A model generated the notes under the pieces. That model had not been told where the DNA came from. It ran no database searches and saw only the letters and a program-made list of their open reading frames with translations. From Georgenia yuyongxinii (lineage in GTDB: Bacteria; Actinomycetota; Actinomycetes; Actinomycetales; Actinomycetaceae): a DNA stretch of 64,000 nucleotides. The position numbers and the translations under genes were made by a program. Shown piece by piece: positions 23,414-30,816 of this stretch (positions are counted from its first letter, which is position 1; each line of letters begins with the position of its first letter). Where the stretch lies: positions 2,604,001-2,668,000 of the forward strand of contig NZ_CP040915.1 of NCBI RefSeq assembly GCF_006352065.1. The letters run 5' to 3'.

Positions 23414-24147
23414 CGACCTTCGTCATCGTGCACGGCGCCGGCGGCAGCGGCTGGGAGTGGCACCGCGTCGCCGGTGAGCTGCGCGGGCGGGGGCACGACG
23501 TCGTCGCCCCGGACCTGCCGTGCGAGGACGAGACCGCCGGGCTCGCCGAGTACGCCGACACCGTCGTCGCGGCAGTGCAAGAGAGGGCGCGGACCGCGCC
23601 CGGACGGCCGTCGCCCGGTGAGGGGCCGGCCCGGCTCGTCGTCGTCGCCCACTCTCTCGGCGGCTTCACCGCGCCGCAGGTGGCCGAGCGGCTCGGGGCG
23701 GACCGCCTCGTCCTGGTCGCGGGCATGGTGCCGCTGCCTGGTGAGACCGGGGGTCAGTGGTGGGAGACGTCCGGGTACCAGCGCGCCGCACGCGAGCGCG
23801 CCGATCGCGACGGCGTCGTCGCCCGGATGGACACGGACGAGGAGGTGGTGGCGACGTTCATGCACGACCTCGAGCCGGCGCTGACGGCCGAGGCGCTGCA
23901 GCGCGGCCGCGACCAGGCCGGGCGGCCGATGTCCGACCCGTGGCCGCTGACCGCCTGGCCGGACGTGCCGACGTCGTACCTGATCTTCGGCGACGACCGG
24001 TTCTTCCCGCCCGAGTTCCTGCGGCGGATGGTTCGCGAGCGGCTGGGGATCGACGCCGACGAGATGCCCGGCAGCCACGCCGCGTACCTCTCGCGGCCGG
24101 CGGAGCTGGCCGAGCGGCTGGTGGCATACGCGGGCCCGACGACGTGA
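23410..24147 (+). CDS. Alpha/beta hydrolase (esterase-like, EstC/salicylate-esterase type)
   Basis: A 245-residue enzyme with an oxyanion strand FVIVHGAGGSGWEWHRV and nucleophile Ser82 in AHSLGGF. The acid is in LIFGDDRFFPPEF and the catalytic His in the GSHAAYLSRPAELAE segment. The GSHAxxxSxPxEL ending is typical of the hydroxynitrile-lyase/salicylate-binding-esterase group. The GTG start overlaps the VOC remnant's stop (GTGA), so expression is coupled to that gene. No cofactor. Substrate unknown. Confidence 0.87.
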   Translation: MTTFVIVHGAGGSGWEWHRVAGELRGRGHDVVAPDLPCEDETAGLAEYADTVVAAVQERARTAPGRPSPGEGPARLVVVAHSLGGFTAPQVAERLGADRLVLVAGMVPLPGETGGQWWETSGYQRAARERADRDGVVARMDTDEEVVATFMHDLEPALTAEALQRGRDQAGRPMSDPWPLTAWPDVPTSYLIFGDDRFFPPEFLRRMVRERLGIDADEMPGSHAAYLSRPAELAERLVAYAGPTT

Positions 24148-24263
24148 CCGAGGCTGCGCCGTCGTGAATCGGCGTCATTCCGGTGGCGGCGACCCCCGCG
24201 GATGGGTTGACTGGGCTGACGTATGCCCCGCCGGGTGGCATGCACCGTCGGAGGGAGCCGCGC

Positions 24264-25373
24264 ATGCGCGCGATCTGGAAGGGCTCGGTCAGCTTCGGGC
24301 TGGTCAACGTGCCGATCAAGCTCTACAGCGCCACCGAGAGCCACGACGTCGCCCTCCACCAGGTCCACAACGCCGACGGCGGCCGCATCCGCTACCAGCG
24401 ACGCTGCGAGGTCTGCGGCAAGGTCATCGCCTACGAGGACATCGCGAAGGCCTTCGACGACGGCGATCGCACCGTCGTGCTCACCGAGGAGGACTTCGAC
24501 GCGCTCCCGGTGGAGCGTTCCCGCGAGATCAGCGTGCTGGAGTTCGTGCCGTCCGAGCAGCTGGACCCCATGATGATGCAGAAGTCCTACTACCTGGCGC
24601 CGGACTCGAAGTCATCGAAGTCCTACGTGCTGCTGCGCCGCACCCTGGAGGACACGGACCGCACCGCGATCGTGAACTTCACCCTGCGGGAGAAGACCCG
24701 CCTGGGCGCCCTGCGGGTGCGCGGCGACGTGCTGGTGCTGCAGGCCCTGCTGTGGGAGGACGAGGTGCGCGCGGCCGAGTTCCCCGAGCTGGACCAGGAG
24801 GTCAAGCTCAGCGCCAAGGAGATGCAGATGGCGGCGGCGCTGGTCTCGAGCTTCGAGTCCGACTTCGATCCGGAGTCCTTCACCGACGAGTACCAGGTGG
24901 AGCTGCGCCAGCTCATCACCGCCAAGCTCGAGCAGGGCGAAGCCCTCGACACCGAGAAGACCTTCGGCGAGACCGCCGAGGAGGAGGGCGGCGGCGAGGT
25001 CCTCGACCTCATGGAGGCGCTGCGCCGTTCGGTGGAGGAGTCGCGCAGCAAGAAGGGCGGCGGCACCAAGGGCGCCGGGCGCTCGGCGGCGAAGGACGAA
25101 CGGTCCGCGAAGGACGAGCCGGCGAGCAAGGAGGCGGACCAGGCCGAGGAGGCCGAGGAGGCCGACGAGACGGATGGCGCGGCGAAGCCGGCCCGCAAGG
25201 CACCGGCCCGCAAGACCGCCGCCTCCAAGGCGCCCGCCCGTAAGAGCGCTGCCGCCAAGGCGCCCGCCGCACGTAAGACCGCCGCCGCCAAGGACGAGGA
25301 AAAGCCGGCGGCGAAGAAGACGACAACGGGCGCGACGGCACGCAAGAAGGCGCCCGCAAAGAAGACGGCCTGA
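24264..25373 (+). CDS. ku: Ku protein (non-homologous end joining)
   Basis: A 369-residue Ku homologue that would dimerise, thread onto DNA ends and recruit LigD. The N-terminus MRAIWKGSVSFGLVNVPIKLYSAT is diagnostic. The bacterial Ku core continues with RIRYQRRCEVCGKVI and FTLREKTRLGALRVRGDVLVLQ. The region after about residue 250 is acidic (Glu/Ala). It then becomes a Lys/Ala/Pro tail (repeated KAPARKxAA units) of about 65 residues, as in mycobacterial and streptomycete Ku proteins where such tails bind DNA. The start at ATG 24264 follows GAGGGAG (24251-24257); the frame extends upstream but is not homologous. ligD is in the same window (13165-15900) but is not in an operon with ku. Confidence 0.96.
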   Translation: MRAIWKGSVSFGLVNVPIKLYSATESHDVALHQVHNADGGRIRYQRRCEVCGKVIAYEDIAKAFDDGDRTVVLTEEDFDALPVERSREISVLEFVPSEQLDPMMMQKSYYLAPDSKSSKSYVLLRRTLEDTDRTAIVNFTLREKTRLGALRVRGDVLVLQALLWEDEVRAAEFPELDQEVKLSAKEMQMAAALVSSFESDFDPESFTDEYQVELRQLITAKLEQGEALDTEKTFGETAEEEGGGEVLDLMEALRRSVEESRSKKGGGTKGAGRSAAKDERSAKDEPASKEADQAEEAEEADETDGAAKPARKAPARKTAASKAPARKSAAAKAPAARKTAAAKDEEKPAAKKTTTGATARKKAPAKKTA

Positions 25374-25414
25374 CCGTGCAGGACGCCGGCCCAAGGAAGA
25401 CGGCTAACCGCCGG

Positions 25415-25545
25415 TCAGCTCTCGGGTGCGGCGGCGCGCAGCTTCTCCAACAGGGGCTCGGCCGCCCGGTCCAGGAACTCCTGCTGCCCGTCGTTCCCCA
25501 CTCCTGGACCACGGCGCTGTCAGTGAAGCCCGCGTCCCGACGACG
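25415..25545 (-). pseudogene. C-terminal scrap of a luciferase-like (F420-type) oxidoreductase
   Basis: Reading leftward, one frame gives RDAGFTDSAVVQEW and, after a one-base shift, a second frame gives GNDGQQEFLDRAAEPLLEKL and ends LRAAAPES-stop at 25415. Joined, they resemble the last ~40 residues of F420-dependent luciferase-like oxidoreductases (AGFxxVAVVQxG...F...A..LLxxLR). Nothing upstream continues the protein. It is probably a degraded remnant; the assignment rests on this short stretch alone. Confidence 0.35.
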
Positions 25546-25595
25546 ACTCAGCTGACATACGCGCCGCCGCCGCGACAACGGCAGTGAGCCGCCCG

Positions 25596-26666
25596 TCAGG
25601 CGACCGTTACAGCGGCGAGAGCGCCCGCACGTCGAGCAGCGGCTGGGCGGGACACGGCCGAGGCGGCGGGGCGCGCCGTCGTCGGGGCAGGGCGGCGCAC
25701 GGTCGGGCGGTCGGCCACGGTCTGCTCCCCCACGAGGCCTCGGCTGCGCAGCTCGGGCAGCACCCCGCGGAGCAGACCCACCACGTCGGCCGGGAGGGAG
25801 CCGGGCAGCACGACGAACCCGTCAGCCGCACCCGCCTGGATCCACGTCTGGATCAGGTCCGCAACGTCCGTGGCGGTGCCGTACGCGGTGAGCGCGCCGT
25901 GCCAGGGCGCCGCGTCGCCGGCGATCGCGGACACCAGCTCGGCCCGCGCCGCTGCGCTGTCGCGGTCGGCGGAGATGACGGTGTGCAGGTCCACCAGCAC
26001 ACGTACGTTCTCGCGGCCTGCCGCGCGCGACGCCGCCCGCACCGCGTAGCGCAGCTCACGGGCCCACTCCAGGTCCGTCTCGCGGATCCGCACCACGTCG
26101 GCGTGGGCGCCGGCGAGCTCGACCTCGGACTCCGTGCCGACGGGGACCACGACCCGCGGCTGCGGGGCCTTCGCGGCCCGGCCGCGCGTCGCAGCCAAGG
26201 AGCGGGTCACCCCGGTGAGGGTGCGGGCGAGGGCGTCGGTGTCGCCGGCGTGGTGGGCCAGCTGCAACCCGGCCCAGGTGCCGTTGGTGTGGGTGATCTG
26301 TGCGAGCTCCCCGGCGACCAGCGACAGGTCGGCGCCGCTGGCCGGCACGCTCGTCACCAGCCCGGCGGCCCCGGCGTGCGGGCTGATGCGGCGGGCGGCG
26401 ACCACCGGGTCGAGCCACGAGTCGCGGCGCACCGCGCGGTCGCTGCGCAGCCGGAACTGCTCGCCGAGCGAGACGAAGGAGACGCCGTTCTGGTGGGCGG
26501 TGCGGGTGTACGAGGCGAGCCTGGCGAGGTCGGCCTTCTCCACGGGCAGGTCGGCGGAGAAGCCGTCGGAGGAGGCGTTCACGCCGAGGCCGGTCAGGTC
26601 GAGGCCGACGGTGGCCTGGGTGGTGGAGGACCGGTGGGCGCGGGTGGGCAGCAGGGAGACAGACAT
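25596..26666 (-). CDS. Luciferase-like FMN-dependent monooxygenase
   Basis: A 356-residue TIM-barrel flavin monooxygenase of the bacterial luciferase-like/NtaA-SnaA group. Evidence includes the N-terminal strand-loop (GLGVNASSDGF...), the segment SFVSLGEQFRLRSD, the helix DPVVAARRISPHAG, and the diagnostic C-terminal AADGFVVLPGSLPADVVGLLRGVLPELRSRGLV. The last ~40 residues are an Ala/Pro/Arg-rich tail of unknown role, unusual for the family. ATG 26666 begins the folded region. Such enzymes use FMNH2 from a partner reductase (candidate at 36821) to cleave C-S or oxidise N compounds. A Cys/Met-rich leader peptide (26830-26922) lies 163 nt upstream, which supports a sulfur-acquisition role. The gene stands just left of the large sulfur-type operon. 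Confidence 0.82.
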   Translation of the reverse strand: MSVSLLPTRAHRSSTTQATVGLDLTGLGVNASSDGFSADLPVEKADLARLASYTRTAHQNGVSFVSLGEQFRLRSDRAVRRDSWLDPVVAARRISPHAGAAGLVTSVPASGADLSLVAGELAQITHTNGTWAGLQLAHHAGDTDALARTLTGVTRSLAATRGRAAKAPQPRVVVPVGTESEVELAGAHADVVRIRETDLEWARELRYAVRAASRAAGRENVRVLVDLHTVISADRDSAAARAELVSAIAGDAAPWHGALTAYGTATDVADLIQTWIQAGAADGFVVLPGSLPADVVGLLRGVLPELRSRGLVGEQTVADRPTVRRPAPTTARPAASAVSRPAAARRAGALAAVTVA

Positions 26667-26829
26667 GGGAGCACATCCAAGGGTGTCGTCGCGCGATCGC
26701 GCGTCAAGCAAGAAGGGACTCCTGACCGGGCCGGTCCGCCGCCGTGGTGTGTCACGCACCGGCGAGGGGGCTCAAGATCAGGGGTGATGCGTCAGCCTCA
26801 GAAGGGCCGGGGCATCGCGGGGAATGTCG

Positions 26830-26922
26830 TCAGGCGGACATTCGCGAACGACAGCACATGGACATGCACATGGAGCGGCAAGGCGAGAAAGCGTTCTGCC
26901 TGAGGCTCTTGTGCGTGTTCAT
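26830..26922 (-). CDS. Cys/Met-rich leader peptide upstream of the luciferase-like gene
   Basis: A 30-codon frame starting ATG 26922 (AAGGA 13 nt upstream) encodes MNTHKSLRQNAF, then SPCRSMCMSMCCRSRMSA and stop. It has four Cys and four Met codons within the last 16 sense codons, a strong concentration for such a short peptide. The stop is 163 nt before the monooxygenase start. It has the form of an attenuator peptide sensing charged Cys/Met tRNA, analogous to the peptide at 36418. Just upstream of it lie two small hairpins (CCCCACGC.../26973-26991 and CCCCCC-GCACGT-GGGGGG/27012-27029) of unknown role. The complementary strand has a hydrophobic frame (FCLRLLCVFIVVLCSFVLL) that I regard as its shadow. 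Confidence 0.55.
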   Translation of the reverse strand: MNTHKSLRQNAFSPCRSMCMSMCCRSRMSA

Positions 26923-27168
26923 CGTCGTTCTCTGTTCCTTCGTGCTCTTGCACCTGGTGGTGCCCAGCGTTGCCCCACGCAGACCGTGGGGCCAGGTCAT
27001 CACCCGGAGCACCCCCCGCACGTGGGGGGTTGTCGACCAGCAAGCCGGGGCTTCGCGCGGTTGCGCACTGGTGCTCTGAACCTGTTGCTGACGTTAAGCG
27101 AGAGACGCTTCACATGTCAACGAACGAGACCTTGTGTCTCATCCTCCGGGTTCGACCACACAGCGGAC

Positions 27169-27201
27169 GGCCGACGGCGGACCCCACCTCCGGCGTCGGC
27201 C
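27169..27201. terminator. Candidate terminator of the large leftward operon
   Basis: GGCCGACG (27169-27176) and CGTCGGCC (27194-27201) form an 8-bp stem with a 17-nt loop, 18 nt past the last gene of the operon. Confidence 0.5.
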
Positions 27202-27218
27202 ACCCGGTACGGAGCCGG

Positions 27219-27848
27219 TCAGCGCAGGGTCACGCTTCCCCGCGGACCGGTGATCTCGGCGCGCAGCCCGGCGGCACCGGCCCCGACCGGCAGGATGACA
27301 CCGACGGCGTCCAGCACGCCGGCCACGTCGGTGGCGACCGGGTGGGTGCCGCTGAACGCGTGAAGCTCCGCCTGCGGCAGGCCCGAGCAGGCGGGGTGCG
27401 GTGACATGCCCCAGTCGATGAGGAACGGCACCACGCCGTCGTACGGCGCGGGCTGCGCCGACGCCAGGCGCCACGAGAGCACCTCGCCGCCCGGCGTCTC
27501 CCGTGACATCGGCCGCGGCGCGCCCAGGTCGGCGCCGGCCGCGCGAGCCGCGGCGACGGCGGTGTCGAGGTCGCGGGGGTGGACCGCCCAGGTCACGAGC
27601 CGGGGCGCGGTGAGCTCGTCGAGGCCGAACGGCTTCGCCCCGTGGGCGGGGTGCTCGGGGTCCGGGCCGATGATCTCCAGGTAAGCCGTCTCTCCCAGGC
27701 CCACGAGATAGTTGCGGGTGCCCTGGCCGGGGTGGCGGCCGCCGGGTGTCGGCGCCACACCGGTCGCCTCCTCGAACGCGGCGACGGCGTGCGCGAGGTC
27801 GCTCGCCGCGTAGACGAGGTGGTCGAGGAGCGGGTCGACGGCGCTCAT
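27219..27848 (-). CDS. VOC family protein (glyoxalase-like)
   Basis: A 209-residue protein. The N-terminal module begins DHLVYAASDLAHAVAAFEEATGVAPTPGGRHPGQGTRNYLVGLG, the hallmark of the Glyoxalase_3-like/VOC group, with the metal-type His in DHLVY and a Glu in YLEIIGPDPEHP. A second, more diverged half follows. Such proteins bind small ligands or catalyse isomerisation or dioxygenation. The start ATG 27848 overlaps the OsmC gene's stop by 4 nt (ATGA). It is the last gene of the nine-gene sulfur-type operon. Substrate unknown. Confidence 0.83.
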   Translation of the reverse strand: MSAVDPLLDHLVYAASDLAHAVAAFEEATGVAPTPGGRHPGQGTRNYLVGLGETAYLEIIGPDPEHPAHGAKPFGLDELTAPRLVTWAVHPRDLDTAVAAARAAGADLGAPRPMSRETPGGEVLSWRLASAQPAPYDGVVPFLIDWGMSPHPACSGLPQAELHAFSGTHPVATDVAGVLDAVGVILPVGAGAAGLRAEITGPRGSVTLR

Positions 27849-28450
27849 CGGGTTGCCGCCGGGTGTGCGACCACCGGCTGCGCGGTGTTCACGACGGACC
27901 CGGTGATGGTCTGGGGCCGGGTGAGGAGGTTGAGCACCGGGCAGACCCGTTCGACCTCCTCACGCAGGTGCTCGATCGTGCCCGCCGACGCGGGTGAGGA
28001 CACGGTCACGGTGTACGCGATGTCGTGGATCTCGACAGGCACGTCGGGGAAGTCGGGCAGACCGCCGCGGGGGTCGACCGACCCGGTGACGTCGACGGTC
28101 AGCGCGTCCAGCGGAACCTCGAGCTCGGCCGCCTTGATGAGGAAGATGTGCGTGAGGCAGCTGCCCAGCACCCCGAGCTGGAGCTCGGGCGAGGACGGGC
28201 CGAGGTCGTAGCCGGCGAAGTCGGCGGGGCTGTCGGAGAGTACCTGGAACTGCCGGATGCGGATGCGCCGCACGCCGCTCCGGCCTTCCGCGCTCACGGA
28301 CGCGGAGAGCTCTGCGCGCGGGTGACCCGCCTGCCGGGCGGCCGCACGCCGGGCGAGCAGTCCCGCGCGCTTGTGCCGGAGGTACTCGCGCAGGCCGCCG
28401 CCCTCGGCGGATGCGGCCGGCAGCGCCGACGGCGCCAGCTGGGCGGTCAT
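27845..28450 (-). CDS. OsmC family protein
   Basis: A 201-residue OsmC/Ohr-fold protein. The typical core is visible: GPSSPELQLGVLGSCLTHIFLIKAAELEVPLDALTVDVTGSVD, with the redox/peroxidatic-position Cys in GSCLTH. The family's second Cys lies further on in VERVCPVLNLL (Cys in VCP). OsmC proteins reduce organic hydroperoxides using these two cysteines. Overlaps by 4 nt with genes on both sides (ATGA), so expression is tightly coupled. In context it may protect the flavin monooxygenase step from peroxides or act on a sulfur intermediate. Confidence 0.88.
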   Translation of the reverse strand: MTAQLAPSALPAASAEGGGLREYLRHKRAGLLARRAAARQAGHPRAELSASVSAEGRSGVRRIRIRQFQVLSDSPADFAGYDLGPSSPELQLGVLGSCLTHIFLIKAAELEVPLDALTVDVTGSVDPRGGLPDFPDVPVEIHDIAYTVTVSSPASAGTIEHLREEVERVCPVLNLLTRPQTITGSVVNTAQPVVAHPAATR

Positions 28451-29109
28451 GCCCGCACCTCCGCCGCGGGCGCCTCGGGCTCGCCCAGGGAGAGCATGAG
28501 GCGGTTGGCCCAGTTGAAGAAGGCGGCGCCGTGGACCAGGTCCGCGATCTCGAGGTCGTCCAGGCCCGCGTCACGCAGCCGTGCGATCTCCTGGGCGCCG
28601 AAGCCCGCCGGCGTCTCGGTCAGGGCCACCGACGCGGCCACCACGGCGTTCCACCGCTCCCCCAGGTCCGCCGTGACCCCGTCGTCGAGCAGCCGCTGGA
28701 CGTCGTCGGCCCGCTTGGAGTGGTGGCTGGCGAACCGGGCGTGCACCGAGGCGCAGAACACGCACCCGTTGAGCCGGCTCGTCGCTGCGGCAGCGAGCTC
28801 GCGCTCGGCGCGCGGGAGACCGCCGGCGGTGTTGTAGAAGATGTCGTTGTCGGTCTTGGTCCGTGCCGCGAGGGTCTCGGGATCGCGGACCAGCAGCCGG
28901 AAGTACGGGCTCTCCGCCCGACGCCGGTCCACCAGACCCGCGTAGTGCCGCTCGGTGAGCTCCTCGACGGGGGCGGGTTCGAGCCAGGGCACCCAGCCGA
29001 GGTTGGCCTGGGTGAAGGCCACCGGTCGGGCGAGGTCGGGGTAGGTGAGGGTGGTCTCGGGAGTGGTCCGCTCGGCGGTGGTGGACGCGGGAGTGGTCGT
29101 CTGGGTCAT
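28447..29109 (-). CDS. Alkylhydroperoxidase-domain protein (Avi_7169-like)
   Basis: A 220-residue CMD/AhpD-fold protein. The redox motif is CVFCASVHARF (Cys116, Cys119, His123), the canonical CxxC-x3-H arrangement. Flanking helices match the peroxidase-related family: DRRRAESPYFRLLVRDPETLAARTKTDNDIFYN and WNAVVAASVALTETPAGF. Together with the next gene it matches the pair of families TIGR defined from Agrobacterium Avi_7169/Avi_7170, found beside an ABC transporter and luciferase-like protein of the KPN_01854-01858 type. The ATG at 29109 overlaps the preceding gene's stop. The substrate is unknown; a sulfur link is suggested by the Cys-rich leader in front of the operon. Confidence 0.85.
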   Translation of the reverse strand: MTQTTTPASTTAERTTPETTLTYPDLARPVAFTQANLGWVPWLEPAPVEELTERHYAGLVDRRRAESPYFRLLVRDPETLAARTKTDNDIFYNTAGGLPRAERELAAAATSRLNGCVFCASVHARFASHHSKRADDVQRLLDDGVTADLGERWNAVVAASVALTETPAGFGAQEIARLRDAGLDDLEIADLVHGAAFFNWANRLMLSLGEPEAPAAEVRA

Positions 29110-29735
29110 CGCTGAAGCTCCTGGGTGCGGTCGGTGGCGGGGGTCGCTGTGGTGGTGCGGGCCAGCTCGCCGAGCCCGTGCACCACCCGGACCTGGAAGG
29201 ACAGGAACGCGATCAGCTGGGACAGCGTGACGATCCCAGTGACGCTCCAACCGGCCGCGAGCAGCCGATCCAGCGCCTCGGGCCCGGCCTCGCGCGGCCG
29301 GAGGACCAGGAGGTGCGCGTGCTCGAGCGCGGCGGCGAGGCGCTCACCCAGCGCGGCACGGTTGCCGGCAGTGTAGACCGGGCCCGGGCGGCTCTCCCCG
29401 GCCAGGCCGGGCTCGCGGTAGGTGCCGTACGGTCCGGCGCCGAGCCCACGCACGACCTCGCCCTCGACCACCTCGGCCACGGCCGGGTCGAGGTCGCACA
29501 GCGCCGTGGCGTAGTGGTCGGCGACGGGCACCACGCGGTGCAGGCCGGTGACGAACATGGCCACGGCGAGCCGCTCGGAAAGGCTGACCTCCGTGGCGTC
29601 GACGGGCTCGAACAGCGCCTCGTAGCTGCGCTGGGCGTTCTCGCGGGCGTCCGGGCGGGCGGCGCGGATGTGGTCGAGGAGGCTGCCGGGCTCGGTGCCG
29701 AGCAGGTGGTCGATGACGTCGGTGGTGACGCTCAT
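29106..29735 (-). CDS. CMD-domain protein (Avi_7170-like)
   Basis: A 209-residue helical protein related to carboxymuconolactone decarboxylase/AhpD proteins but without a CxxC motif. Recognisable segments are MSVTTDVIDHLLG, RENAQRSYEALFEP, VSLSERLAVAMFVTGLHR and the C-terminal VTLSQLIAFLSFQVRVVHGL. It is always paired with the catalytic AhpD-like partner in known clusters and may form a hetero-oligomer with it; that is inference. ATG 29735 has GAAGGACCG upstream. Overlaps the next gene by ATGA. Confidence 0.83.
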   Translation of the reverse strand: MSVTTDVIDHLLGTEPGSLLDHIRAARPDARENAQRSYEALFEPVDATEVSLSERLAVAMFVTGLHRVVPVADHYATALCDLDPAVAEVVEGEVVRGLGAGPYGTYREPGLAGESRPGPVYTAGNRAALGERLAAALEHAHLLVLRPREAGPEALDRLLAAGWSVTGIVTLSQLIAFLSFQVRVVHGLGELARTTTATPATDRTQELQR

Positions 29736-29751
29736 GGGGCGGTCCTTCGGT

Positions 29752-29811
29752 GGGCGGTGGCGGTCAACGAGGGTCAGTGAAGGGCGGTGGCGGCAGGGAG
29801 AGTCAGTGGGC
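29752..29811 (-). repeat. 30-bp imperfect tandem repeat at the gene junction
   Basis: GGGCGGTGGCGG occurs at 29752-29763 and 29782-29793, each followed by a GTCAGTG element (29773-29779, 29802-29808). The second copy includes the stop codon of the FMN monooxygenase, so the end of that gene was duplicated into the spacer. Confidence 0.5.
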
Positions 29812-30816
29812 GGCGGCCAGGGCGGGACGCCAGCCGAGGGCCGGCGCCACCTCCGTGGCGAGCAGCTCGATGGAGCGCAGGACGTCCTCGTGGGGCGGGT
29901 CGATCGAGTGGACCTGGAAGGACACGTCCGTCGAGCGGGCCAGGGCGCTGTCGCGGCTCAGGGAGACCACGACGTCCTCCGGGGTGCCGACGTAGGAGTC
30001 CGTGCGCCGGATGAGCGAGTCGACGTCGTCCTCGGGGATGTGGTGGCCCTGGCGGCGCAGGCCCTCGGCGGCCCGCCGCAGCCCGGTCCCGGCGAAGGCG
30101 TGCGCCCGGGCGCGGTCCTCGGAGACGAACAGCGTCCGCGAGGCCAGGATGCGGGGCGTGGCCCCGGCCGGGAGTGCGGCGAGGTAGGCGTCGATGACGG
30201 GGTTCTGGATGTCGCTGAGGCTCGCGTCGGGGTTCCCGGCCGGGCGGGGCTGGGTGCGGGAGAGCATGAGCCCGTCACCTCGGGTACCCGCCGCGGCCGC
30301 CCCGCCGGCGGAGAACGTCGCCTGCCAGATCCGCTGCGTCAGCCCCGGCGCGGCCGGGTAGAGCCGGTTCTGCGGGTGGCCGAGCTCCTGCCCGTCCAGC
30401 GCGCCGACCAGAGAGGCGAGGTGGTCGGCGTAGATCTCCCGGCGGTCGGCGTGATCGCGACCGAAGGCGGGGAAGGACTTCGGCGTGCCGCCGCTGCCCA
30501 GGCCCAGCTCGAGGCGCCCGCCGGAGAGCACGTCGAGCACCGCGGCGTCCTCGGCCACCCGGATCGGGTCCTCCATCGGCAGCGTGATGATGCCGGTGCC
30601 CAGCCGGATCCGCGAGGTCACCGCGGCGGCGTGGCTGAGGAACACCAGCGGTGCGGGCAGGCCGCCCTCGTCCCGGTTGAAGTGGTGCTGGGCCACCCAT
30701 GCGGCGTCGAGCCCGACGAGCTCAGCGAGCTGGATCTGCTCGACGGCGTTGCGGTACCGCTGGGCCGGAGAGGCGTCGTCCAGGATGCGGGTAAAGATCC
30801 CGATCTTCTTGGTCAT
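29803..30816 (-). CDS. FMN-dependent luciferase-like monooxygenase (KPN_01858-like)
   Basis: A 337-residue luciferase-like TIM-barrel enzyme. It starts MTKKIGIFTRILDDASPAQRYRNAVEQIQLAELVGLDAAWVAQHHFNRDEGGLPAPLVFLSHAAA, where the AQHHFNxDEGG element is typical of this family. The flavin-site strand RIRLGTGIITLPMEDPIRVAEDAAVLDVLSGGRLELGLGSGG and the C-terminal DVSFQVHSIDPPHEDVLRSIELLATEVAP are complete. It is the enzyme characteristic of the KPN_01854-01858 ABC cluster. It probably oxidises the imported compound with FMNH2 supplied by the divergent flavin reductase (36821). ATG overlaps the ATPase gene's stop by 4 nt. Confidence 0.87.
   Translation of the reverse strand: MTKKIGIFTRILDDASPAQRYRNAVEQIQLAELVGLDAAWVAQHHFNRDEGGLPAPLVFLSHAAAVTSRIRLGTGIITLPMEDPIRVAEDAAVLDVLSGGRLELGLGSGGTPKSFPAFGRDHADRREIYADHLASLVGALDGQELGHPQNRLYPAAPGLTQRIWQATFSAGGAAAAGTRGDGLMLSRTQPRPAGNPDASLSDIQNPVIDAYLAALPAGATPRILASRTLFVSEDRARAHAFAGTGLRRAAEGLRRQGHHIPEDDVDSLIRRTDSYVGTPEDVVVSLSRDSALARSTDVSFQVHSIDPPHEDVLRSIELLATEVAPALGWRPALAAAH

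Noticed and set aside
26973-27029. Two CCCC...GGGG hairpins resembling type I-E CRISPR repeats
   Set aside because: Only two units, start spacing of 39 bp instead of about 61, poor mutual identity and no cas genes; they look like ordinary leader or promoter hairpins.
26858-27079. Hydrophobic rightward frame (FCLRLLCVFIVVLCSFVLL) opposite the second leader peptide
   Set aside because: It has no ribosome-binding site, no downstream partner on that strand and a disordered tail. The leftward Cys/Met-rich frame has a better context.
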